Shown: positions 38,769 to 46,873 of the stretch, in pieces
How the letters are laid out: every line of letters begins with the position of its first letter
How positions within the stretch are numbered: the first letter of the stretch is position 1
DNA from: DAOTXL01 sp034435455
GTDB taxonomy: Bacteria; Chloroflexota; Anaerolineae; JAAYZQ01
Direction: 5' to 3'
Length of the DNA stretch: 64,000 nt
Assembly (NCBI GenBank): GCA_034435455.1
Contig: DAOTXL010000128.1
Span: forward strand, 1-64,000
Position numbers and translations under genes: made by a program
Notes under the pieces: generated by a model
Told to the model about the DNA's origin: nothing
The model's database searches: none
Seen by the model: only the letters and a program-made list of their open reading frames with translations

Positions 38769-39884
38769 CTATTTCGCGCCTCGTTGGAGTCGGGGCAGTT
38801 CGCCTTCGAGCCGGAGCTGCTCAAAGATCCAGCCCACGCTTTCCTGCGTATGGATGCGCCAGATGGCGTGGGCCAGGATGCGGGCTGCCGACAGGATCTT
38901 GACCTTGCCCCCCGCCGCTTCCAGGGCCGAAGCGGTAGTATCCGATAGGACCAGGGTCTTGAGCGGCGAATCTGTCACCGCCTGCAGCGCCCCTGGAGTA
39001 AAGTCGGCGTGGACGGCGGCGGCGTGCACCTCGGTGGCCCCCCGCTCCTTCAACAGCTTGACCACCTCCAGCAGGGTCTCACCCGATTGGATCATGTCGT
39101 CAAAGATCACCGCCGGCCGCCCCTCGACATTTCCCACCATGTCTATAACGGCCGCCTTGCCCATAGGCGTGCGCCGCTTGAAGGCGATGGCCATCTCGTC
39201 GCGGGCGATATCTTCGGGCAGGTCCCGCTTGAGGATGTCGCGGAATTCGGTGGCCCGGGCCACGCCGCCGGCATCCGGCGACACGACGACCGCCTCGGCC
39301 AGGCCCAGTTTGTCGCGAAAGTGAGCGCCCATGGCCAGGGCCATGCGCATGTGGTCCACCGGGATGTCGAAAAAGCCCTCGATGGCCGGGGTGTGCAGGT
39401 CCACGGTCAACAGGCGGTCGGCGCCGGCGGTGGTGATCAGATTGGCGACCAGCTTGGCGGTGATCGGCTCGTGGCCTTTTTTCTTCTTTTCCTGTTTGGC
39501 ATAGGCCATGTAGGGCACCACGGCGGTGATCCGTCCGGCGGAAGCCCGGCGCGCTGCGTCAATCATCACCAGCAGTTCCATCAGGTTGTCGTTGATCGAT
39601 TGATAGGTGCACACAGTCTTGTCGGGGCCTGCCGGGGCACCATAGGCCAGGCAGGGCCGCGCCAGGGAGCTATGGTGCGACTGGCAGATCGGCTGGATGA
39701 TGAACACGTCCGTTCCCCGCACCACGCAGTCGAGGTCTACTTCGACTTCGCTGTCGGGAAAGCGCCCCACTTTGGGCTTTGCGAGCGTCAGCCCCAACTC
39801 GTTGGCGATCTCGGTCGCCAGACGTGGGTTGGCGTTGCCGGCAACCAGTCTGATCTCACCAAAGTGTCGCTTTTGATCGGTCAT
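38769..39884 (-). CDS. prs: Ribose-phosphate pyrophosphokinase with an insertion
   Basis: 371 residues, about 55 longer than usual. It makes PRPP from ribose 5-phosphate and ATP. Seen: RLVAGNANPRLATEIANELG, RFPDSEVEVDLD, the ATP region AYAKQEKKKKGHEPITAKLV, LLTVDLHTPAIEGFF, and PRPP loop VIFDDMIQSGETLLE. Between FIIQ and NDNLMELL, where other Prs proteins have about 5 residues, there are about 32 (residues 66-97) with three cysteines and two histidines. A C-terminal tail of ~20 residues is also extra. AGGAGGAAGAAG precedes the ATG. Confidence 0.9.
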   Translation of the reverse strand: MTDQKRHFGEIRLVAGNANPRLATEIANELGLTLAKPKVGRFPDSEVEVDLDCVVRGTDVFIIQPICQSHHSSLARPCLAYGAPAGPDKTVCTYQSINDNLMELLVMIDAARRASAGRITAVVPYMAYAKQEKKKKGHEPITAKLVANLITTAGADRLLTVDLHTPAIEGFFDIPVDHMRMALAMGAHFRDKLGLAEAVVVSPDAGGVARATEFRDILKRDLPEDIARDEMAIAFKRRTPMGKAAVIDMVGNVEGRPAVIFDDMIQSGETLLEVVKLLKERGATEVHAAAVHADFTPGALQAVTDSPLKTLVLSDTTASALEAAGGKVKILSAARILAHAIWRIHTQESVGWIFEQLRLEGELPRLQRGAK

Positions 39885-40371
39885 CTTCTTCCTCCTTCCT
39901 GCTTTTTTCGGCAGCCAGAGCGACGGCCAGCTCGACCGCCTGGGCCGGCGTGTGGGCCCGAACGACCGCCTCCACCGGTTGCCCGCTTCGACTCAGCTCC
40001 CAGGTAGCCAGCCCCACCACCGGCCGGCCCATCTTGAGCGCCAGCCCGATCTCCGACAGGGTGCCGTAGCCGCCGCTCACGGCGATCACCGTATCGGCGG
40101 TACGGACGACGAGGGCGTTGCGAGCCTCGCCCAGGCCGGTGGCGATGGGCAGATCCACGAACGGGTTAGCCTCGTGGCGGTCGGGGCCGGGCAGGATGCC
40201 CACCGTGAGGCCACCCTCCTCCTTTGCGCCCCGGCAGGCGGCCTCCATCACACCCCCCCGCCCGCCACAGACCAGCACCGCCCCGCGCCGGGCGACCTCA
40301 CACCCTACCTCGCGGGCCAGGGCCGCTATCTCTGGGTTACAACTGGCCGAACCGATCACGGCGATAAACAT
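39856..40371 (-). CDS. LOG/TIGR00725-like nucleotide-binding protein
   Basis: 171 residues. Rossmann-like fold with IAVIGSASC, VCGGRGGVMEAACRGAKE and a PGGxGT-like SGGYGTLSEIGLALKMGRP. It belongs to the lysine-decarboxylase-like/LOG superfamily whose members cleave nucleoside monophosphates; this subfamily is uncharacterised. ATG 40371 or 40377 are both possible. Overlaps prs by 29 nt, which supports a nucleotide-related role. Confidence 0.82.
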   Translation of the reverse strand: MFIAVIGSASCNPEIAALAREVGCEVARRGAVLVCGGRGGVMEAACRGAKEEGGLTVGILPGPDRHEANPFVDLPIATGLGEARNALVVRTADTVIAVSGGYGTLSEIGLALKMGRPVVGLATWELSRSGQPVEAVVRAHTPAQAVELAVALAAEKSRKEEEDDRSKATLW

Positions 40372-40405
40372 GGTCACGCTCTGCGGGGCGGATAGCCGAT
40401 CCGCT

Positions 40406-40987
40406 CTACGATAGCCTGGCCTCGAACAGGGTCGTATAGACCGCGCCGCCGGGCCGCAGGTCGCTCTTGATGTACGAAATGGCCGTGGCGGTCATCTGAC
40501 CGAGGGAGCCGACGGTGTTGGCCGCCACCACCTCGCCGATCTGGCGCACCTCCGACCGGGAGGCGTACTTTTGCACCCGGCCAAGGGTCAGGTGTGGGCT
40601 GAAGGGCCGCTTTTCGGTGGGGAAGCCCAGCGGGGTGACATGGGTCTCGACCATCTGTTGCAGGCGGGCCAGCGCCCCCGACGGTTCCTGCACGCCCACC
40701 CACACCACGCGCGGCTGGCGGGCATTCGGGAAGCAGCCCAACTCCCCCACGGTGAAGGAAAAGGGGCCCCACCCGGCGGCGGCCCGGGCCAGGGCAGCCT
40801 TGACAGCCTCCACCTTGTCCTCCGTCGTGTCGCCCAGGAACTTGAGGGTCAGGTGGATGCCGTCCGGCTGCACCCAGCGCACGCTGCGCGGCGGCACCTG
40901 ATCGCGGAGGCGTTCCTGCAGGCGGCCCAGGCTCTCCTTCAATTCCCGGCTCAACTCGATGGCGATGAATGTGCGCAGGGTCCCCAT
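40406..40987 (-). CDS. thpR: RNA 2',3'-cyclic phosphodiesterase
   Basis: 193 residues. 2H phosphoesterase with both HxT motifs: GIHLTLKFLGDTT and SPHLTLGRVQ, separated by ~85 residues. N-terminal RTFIAIELS is typical of ThpR (former LigT, 2'-5' RNA ligase). Length normal. Starts 3 nt after the amidohydrolase stop. Confidence 0.93.
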   Translation of the reverse strand: MGTLRTFIAIELSRELKESLGRLQERLRDQVPPRSVRWVQPDGIHLTLKFLGDTTEDKVEAVKAALARAAAGWGPFSFTVGELGCFPNARQPRVVWVGVQEPSGALARLQQMVETHVTPLGFPTEKRPFSPHLTLGRVQKYASRSEVRQIGEVVAANTVGSLGQMTATAISYIKSDLRPGGAVYTTLFEARLS

Positions 40988-40990
40988 CCC

Positions 40991-41854
40991 TTATCCCTTT
41001 CTTTGTGAGTCATGGCTCCCCAGTTTCAACACCCGCCAGGCATTTCCCCCCAGCATCCGCCGCAGGGTAGCGGTCGGCATCCGGGCTGCCTCCATCCGCT
41101 GCATCAGGCGCTCTGGCGCGATCAGGGGGTAATCGGTGGCGAACAGGACCTTGCCCGGGGCCCACCGGGCAGCCAGTTCAAAGATGTCGTCCTGGTAGAG
41201 GTACGGGGAAGCGGCCGTATCGTAGTAGACGTTCTTCATAATGTGGGCGATCTCGGGCATCAGCTCGTAAAAGATCGTCCCTCCTCCCCAATGGGCGCAG
41301 ATCAGCGTGGCCTGGGGGAACAGGCGAGCAAAGCGGATCACCTCATCGGGCGTGACGGTGCCCTTGCCGGGGTAGAGGTGGCCCACCGGCTCGCTACAAT
41401 GGGTCAGCAGCACCAGGCCGCAGGCCATAGCCGCCTCGACGATGGGGGCCATGACCCGTTCGTCGTCCAGGCGGTAGCCCTGGCCGTCGGGCATCAGTTC
41501 GCCGATGCCGCGCAGGCCCCCTGCCGCGCAGCGTTCGATCTCCCGCACCGCTTCAGCGCCCGCCGCCGGATTGACGATGCCAAAGCCGATGAGCCGGTCG
41601 GGGTAGCGAGAGACGGCTTCCATGACATAATCGTTGTCCTGTTGGCACAGCCTCATATCCCGCCAGCCAAAGCCAAAGGCCACGGCCTGGGTCACCCCGG
41701 CCCGGTCCATAGCGGCGATCAGCTCCTCGGCCGAGCTAAGGCGGGCCTGGGGATTGGCGTACAGATCGCGGAACCAGGCATCGCGGATCAGGTACTCATC
41801 CCGCCGGGCGATGATCTCTGGTGCCGTGATGTGCGTGTGAAAATCAATGATCAT
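40991..41854 (-). CDS. Amidohydrolase (amidohydrolase_2 type)
   Basis: 287 residues. TIM-barrel metal hydrolase: HxH in IIDFHTHITAPEI, His in LLTHCSEPVG, ICAHWGGGTIFYELM, and metal Asp in FATDYPLIAPER. The group includes decarboxylases such as ACMSD and lactonase-like hydrolases; substrate unknown. Start ATG 41854 follows GGAGGCGAGGG, with a promoter just upstream. Confidence 0.87.
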   Translation of the reverse strand: MIIDFHTHITAPEIIARRDEYLIRDAWFRDLYANPQARLSSAEELIAAMDRAGVTQAVAFGFGWRDMRLCQQDNDYVMEAVSRYPDRLIGFGIVNPAAGAEAVREIERCAAGGLRGIGELMPDGQGYRLDDERVMAPIVEAAMACGLVLLTHCSEPVGHLYPGKGTVTPDEVIRFARLFPQATLICAHWGGGTIFYELMPEIAHIMKNVYYDTAASPYLYQDDIFELAARWAPGKVLFATDYPLIAPERLMQRMEAARMPTATLRRMLGGNAWRVLKLGSHDSQRKG

Positions 41855-41872
41855 CCCTCGCCTCCGGCGGGG

Positions 41873-41901
41873 ATTATAGCACAACCGGGGAGAAATGCCA
41901 A
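41873..41901 (-). promoter_or_regulatory. Promoter of the amidohydrolase-thpR-prs operon
   Basis: Minus strand TTGGCA (41896-41901), 17-bp spacer, TATAAT (41873-41878) preceded by TGC. The start codon is only ~19 bp downstream of the -10. Confidence 0.7.
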
Positions 41902-41910
41902 AAGGAACAA

Positions 41911-41941
41911 GACCTGACAGGCCGGCCGGGCCTGTCAGGTC
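41911..41941. terminator. Hairpin terminator after the first peptide-transporter operon
   Basis: GACCTGACAGG (41911-41921) pairs with CCTGTCAGGTC (41931-41941). On the minus strand it is followed by TTGTTCCTTTT, so it ends the ABC operon. Its stem resembles the hairpin at 14046-14072. Confidence 0.7.
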
Positions 41942-41966
41942 TTTCTGGTGCGGTTTGCCCCTGTTT

Positions 41967-42167
41967 TCAGCGTTTGTGCAGGCGAACGTAAAAGGCTGCC
42001 CCCACTATGCCCAGGAACAGGCCGGACACCGAGGCCGCGTAGGACAAAAAGTTCAGCCAGAAGGTGGACCTGACGATCTGCAAGACCATCAGCCAGGGCA
42101 TGGCTGCCCCGAACAGGACCAGCACAAAGCCAAGGGCGATGATGGCCCGGGGGTCCCATCGGCTCAT
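41967..42167 (-). CDS. Small two-helix membrane protein
   Basis: 66 residues, two hydrophobic segments (IIALGFVLVLFGAAMPWLMV and LNFLSYAASVSGLFLGIVGAA) with basic ends. Its start overlaps the stop of the ABC ATPase (ATGA at 42164-42167), so it is part of the transporter operon. No known family. It could stabilise the transporter; that is a guess. Confidence 0.7.
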   Translation of the reverse strand: MSRWDPRAIIALGFVLVLFGAAMPWLMVLQIVRSTFWLNFLSYAASVSGLFLGIVGAAFYVRLHKR

Positions 42168-43192
42168 CGGTACAACCAGCAGGCCGCAAAGTGGCCGGGA
42201 TCGGTTTCAAAATCGGGCGGTACTTCGGTGTCGCACAGGCCCTTGATCGTGTGAGAGCAGCGGGGATGGAAGCGACAGCCGGGCGGGGGTTTGACCAGGC
42301 TCGGCGGCTCGCCCGGCGGTACCGCTTTGAAGGTGAGCAGGTTGTGGGGGTCCGGGTCGGGGCTGGCCTCCAGCAGGGCATGGGTGTAGGGATGGCGGGG
42401 GTTGCGCAGCAGCTCATCCACCGGCGATTTTTCGACCAGATTGCCCGCGTACATGACAAAGATCCGTTCCGAGAAGTAGCGCACGGTGGACAGGTCGTGG
42501 GTGATATAGATGACCGCCAGGTTGTGGGAGGCTTGTAACCCCTGCAGGAGGCGCAGGATCTCCACCCGCACCGAAGCGTCGAGCATCGAGACCGGCTCAT
42601 CGGCCACGATCATCCTGGGGGCCATGATCATGGCCCGGGCAATGACCACCCGTTGTTGCTGCCCTCCGCTCAGCATGTGGGGGAACTTGGCCACAAAGTC
42701 CTCCACGGGGGTCATTTTGACCTCTTCCAGGACCCTGGTCATGCGTTGGAGCCGCTCTTCCTTATCCTTGATCTTGTTGATGATCAGCGGTTCCGAGAGG
42801 ATACGCTGTACGCTCATAAAAGGCGGCAGAGCGCCGTAGGGGTCCTGCTGGACATACCCCACCTGGGAGCGGTACCACCGCAACTGCTCGTGGCTCAACG
42901 AACTGATATCTTGCCCCTCAAAGACCACTTTACCGCCGGTGGGCCGCACCAACCCCAGGATCGTCTTCATCAGGGTGGATTTGCCACAGCCGCTTTCGCC
43001 GACCACGGCGACCGAATCCCCCTGCCGCAGGTCGAAAGACACACCGTCCACGGCCCGGACATAGCCGGCGCGGCCAAATCCCCATCGGCGTAGCTCGAAC
43101 CACACATGCAGGTCCTGGATAGAGAGCAGCGGCCCGTTGGCCGGGGCCGGCGTTGCCTTTTCCTGAACAAGTTCTTTTCCTTCGCTGGACAT
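42164..43192 (-). CDS. Peptide ABC transporter ATP-binding protein (OppF-like)
   Basis: 342 residues. Walker A GESGCGKSTLMK, signature LSGGQQQRVVIA, Walker B RMIVADEPVSMLD, and the oligopeptide/dipeptide C-terminal Cys cluster PGCRFHPRCSHTIKGLCD that often binds an iron-sulfur cluster or zinc. Works with the OppD-like protein on the cytosolic side of the permease. Lies 15 nt after it. Confidence 0.94.
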   Translation of the reverse strand: MSSEGKELVQEKATPAPANGPLLSIQDLHVWFELRRWGFGRAGYVRAVDGVSFDLRQGDSVAVVGESGCGKSTLMKTILGLVRPTGGKVVFEGQDISSLSHEQLRWYRSQVGYVQQDPYGALPPFMSVQRILSEPLIINKIKDKEERLQRMTRVLEEVKMTPVEDFVAKFPHMLSGGQQQRVVIARAMIMAPRMIVADEPVSMLDASVRVEILRLLQGLQASHNLAVIYITHDLSTVRYFSERIFVMYAGNLVEKSPVDELLRNPRHPYTHALLEASPDPDPHNLLTFKAVPPGEPPSLVKPPPGCRFHPRCSHTIKGLCDTEVPPDFETDPGHFAACWLYR

Positions 43193-43207
43193 GGTTCACT
43201 CCTCGTT

Positions 43208-44179
<972 letters not shown>

Positions 44180-44182
44180 GGT

Positions 44183-45535
44183 CTACATTTCCCTCAAGCG
44201 TGGATTAAAGATGCGGTCCAGAGAAAAGCCCAACAGGGCAAAGGCCAATCCGGCCAGAATCAACAGGGCGGCCGGTTCCAGCACCCAGTAGTACAGCCCC
44301 TGGTACAGAGCGCCGTTGGCCTGCGCATCGTTGATGACCTTGCCCCAGGTGGGCAGCGTCGGATCGCCCAGCCCCAACACCGCCAGGCCGGCCTCCAGAA
44401 AGACATAACTGGGGATCAGGACTACCAACTGCGGGATGAGCAGCGGGATCATGCGTGGCACCAGATACTGGAAGATGATCCGCCAGTTGCCGGCGCCATA
44501 GGCCCGCGCCGCTTCGATGTAGGGCGATTCCTTGACCTGCAAGAACACGGCCCGGTAGGTCTTGATCCCGGAACCAAAGATGCTCAAAATGATCGTTGCC
44601 CCCAAGATCACCCAGATGCTGCGGGAGTAGAAGGTGCCGATCATGATCAGGATCGGCAGGAAGGGCAGGACCATGTTCACTTCCGTGATCCGCTGGATGA
44701 GGCTATCCACCCAGCCCCCGAACCAGGTGCCCAGGGCGGCGATCCACATCGTCGTCAGGGTTGTGCCCAGGGCGGCGATCAGGCCGAAGGCCAGGGCTAC
44801 CGGTGTCCCCCACAACAGCGCCACCCTCAGATCGCGGCGCAGGTGGTCGGTGCCGGCGAGACCATAGACCCGGCCATAGAGCACAAGCTCGGCATCCAGG
44901 TCGCTGCCCTGTTCAAAGGTGAGGGTGTTGATGCGCAGTTCGTATCGTCCCTGGACGATCGCCGGCTTGTCCGCTTTGGGATCGGCCACGAACAGGCCCT
45001 GTTCTGGGGACATCCCTCCCAGGCGGCGTTGCAGCTTTGTGTCCTGAGCAAAGCGGTAGACCTGTCCCTTGCTCACCGAAAAGTCCGCCACCCGGATCTC
45101 CCGGCCGTCCGGGGTGTGCCAGGTGATCGAAGCGTGGGGCGCTTTGGCCGTATACCGGGGCGCAAAGTAGAGGGCCAGTTCCTGCGGGAAGGCGCTGTAG
45201 GGGAACTCGAAGGTATAGGTGATGAGGATCCGGCTCGTCTCCTGTTCGCCCGGTGTCATCGTTTTGACGACGGTGCCGCCGTGGTTCTCGGCCTCTGCCG
45301 AATTCAGGATCAGGGTGTCGGGCAGCTTGGCTCTGCGGAAGAGGTTGATCCAGGCAGGAGGGGCCAGCTTGGGGGTCTTGTACCAGATATTCTCTCCGCC
45401 CCGCCACAACTGGATCGCCTGGTTGTAGGGGATGGCGACAATAGCATAGATCCCCAGGGCCACCATGGCCAGAATGATGATGATCCCGGCGATGGCCGAG
45501 GGATATCGTTTTAACTCCTTGAGTGCGTTCAACAT
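44183..45535 (-). CDS. Peptide ABC permease (OppC-like) with a large extracytoplasmic insertion
   Basis: 450 residues, against ~300 for OppC. TM1 (~14-36) is followed by about 190 non-membrane residues (~40-235) with beta-rich character, then GTDHLRRDLRVALLWGTP, which is the usual segment leading to the transport core, and five helices with the EAA-type loop EAARAYGAGNWRIIFQYLVP. The insertion would face the outside and could dock the unusual binding protein. Start ATG 45535 was chosen just before TM1. Confidence 0.9.
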   Translation of the reverse strand: MLNALKELKRYPSAIAGIIIILAMVALGIYAIVAIPYNQAIQLWRGGENIWYKTPKLAPPAWINLFRRAKLPDTLILNSAEAENHGGTVVKTMTPGEQETSRILITYTFEFPYSAFPQELALYFAPRYTAKAPHASITWHTPDGREIRVADFSVSKGQVYRFAQDTKLQRRLGGMSPEQGLFVADPKADKPAIVQGRYELRINTLTFEQGSDLDAELVLYGRVYGLAGTDHLRRDLRVALLWGTPVALAFGLIAALGTTLTTMWIAALGTWFGGWVDSLIQRITEVNMVLPFLPILIMIGTFYSRSIWVILGATIILSIFGSGIKTYRAVFLQVKESPYIEAARAYGAGNWRIIFQYLVPRMIPLLIPQLVVLIPSYVFLEAGLAVLGLGDPTLPTWGKVINDAQANGALYQGLYYWVLEPAALLILAGLAFALLGFSLDRIFNPRLREM

Positions 45536-45539
45536 CGAT

Positions 45540-46685
45540 CTATCCCCCTTTCCCTTCACTTCCCCCGCCGATCTTGACCCTGGGGTCCACCAGCGCATAA
45601 AAGAAATCCAGAAGAAAGACGGTAATGGCCAGCAAATAGGCAAAGATGACCGTGGAGCCGACGATGACCGGCGTATCGAACAGGCCCACGGCCTGATAGA
45701 GGGTGCGCCCCAGGCCGGGCCACTGGAATACCGTCTCAAAGATGGGGGCCCCGGTCCACAGCCCGATCACCGTCAGGGCAAAACTGGTGATGATCGTGGG
45801 CAACGTCGGCCGCAGGATGTAGCGGCGCTCGACATCCCGACCGGTCAGGCCCTTGGCCTTGGCCATCTCTACATAATCCTCGCTGGAGTAGATCAGGAAG
45901 AAGGTGCGCCAGGTATAAGAGCTCAGGAAGATGGTGCTGAGGGCAATGGCCAGGACCGGCAGGATCATATGTTTGGCCAGGCTAAGGATGTAGAGCGGCA
46001 GCTCCGTGGGTGGGGGGGCATCCACCATCCCACCAAAGGGCAGCAGCCGCAGCAGGGCGGCAAAGATCAGGATCAAAAAGATGCCGTAGAACCAGCCGGG
46101 GGCGGAGGAGGTAGGGGCCAGGGCCACAAAGAGCTTGTCGAGCCAGCTTCCATACTTGCGCGACAGGGAAAGCGCAATGAGGATTTCGACAAAGAAAAGA
46201 AAGACGTTGGTTGCGCCCCACAGCAGCAGCGTGGCCGGCAGGCGTTCTAGCAGGATCAACCTGACCGTTTTCGAGCCGCTGGCGCTGGCCATCAACTGGG
46301 CCCGGCCCAGGTTCAGCGATAGCGCGTCTATGAGAAAGCCCCAACTGCGCACCAGGAACGGCTTATCCAGGCCCAGGCGCTTTTCCTGGAGGCGGATCGC
46401 TTCGTTGATCTGCCGGGTCCTTTCCTCGGCCGGCAAGGCCCGGAAGGTCGGATCGGCGTTCTTGGCCAGGGCCACCGACTCGCGGATTTCGCCGCGGCGG
46501 ATCTGGTCTACATAGCCGCCCATATTTGCGATCAGGATGGTCAGGTATACTCCGATAACCACGGTGATAAAGAGCAGAACGAGTCGGAAGCCGGTGTAAC
46601 GCGCCACACGCGAGAGGGTGCTGGTCCCCCCTTTCTTCTTGGCCGGCACGGCGCCCGGTTCTACGGTAAGGGTCGCTTCGCTCAT
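45540..46685 (-). CDS. Peptide ABC permease (OppB-like)
   Basis: 381 residues. TM1 (~30-52), a longer than usual loop of about 90 residues containing RLGLDKPFLVRSWGFL, then the permease core with the EAA loop MAKAKGLTGRDVERRYILRP and a terminal helix. GGAGGAAT precedes two tandem ATGs (46688 and 46685); the second has better spacing. It lies 4 nt ahead of the OppC-like gene. Confidence 0.92.
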   Translation of the reverse strand: MSEATLTVEPGAVPAKKKGGTSTLSRVARYTGFRLVLLFITVVIGVYLTILIANMGGYVDQIRRGEIRESVALAKNADPTFRALPAEERTRQINEAIRLQEKRLGLDKPFLVRSWGFLIDALSLNLGRAQLMASASGSKTVRLILLERLPATLLLWGATNVFLFFVEILIALSLSRKYGSWLDKLFVALAPTSSAPGWFYGIFLILIFAALLRLLPFGGMVDAPPPTELPLYILSLAKHMILPVLAIALSTIFLSSYTWRTFFLIYSSEDYVEMAKAKGLTGRDVERRYILRPTLPTIITSFALTVIGLWTGAPIFETVFQWPGLGRTLYQAVGLFDTPVIVGSTVIFAYLLAITVFLLDFFYALVDPRVKIGGGSEGKGG

Positions 46686-46797
46686 CATATTCCTCCGTCG
46701 TAGCTGTTCAATTCCCCCTCGATCTCGGCCGAGTGGGCCGATAAACATGGGGAAAATTTCTGGGCTTCTCGGCGGGTGGCTTGTCCAGATAACAGGT

Positions 46798-46837
46798 GGC
46801 CCGATGGGGACCGGTTTGTTCCCATCCCCATCGGGCC
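46798..46837 (-). other. Intercistronic hairpin between binding-protein and permease genes
   Basis: A 13-bp perfect stem (46798-46810 with 46825-46837; arms GGCCCGATGGGGA and TCCCCATCGGGCC) without a T run lies 37 nt after the binding-protein stop. Such hairpins protect the upstream mRNA and let the binding protein be made in excess over the permease. A similar hairpin sits in the second transporter operon. Confidence 0.6.
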
Positions 46838-46873
46838 CCGCGTCTTACACCCTATGTCCCGTAACAGCCTGGG

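Noticed and set aside
41911..41941. Attachment site or recombination repeat shared with 14046-14072
   Set aside because: The shared part is just a hairpin arm; no integrase or duplicated flank is nearby, and both sites lie at transcript ends.
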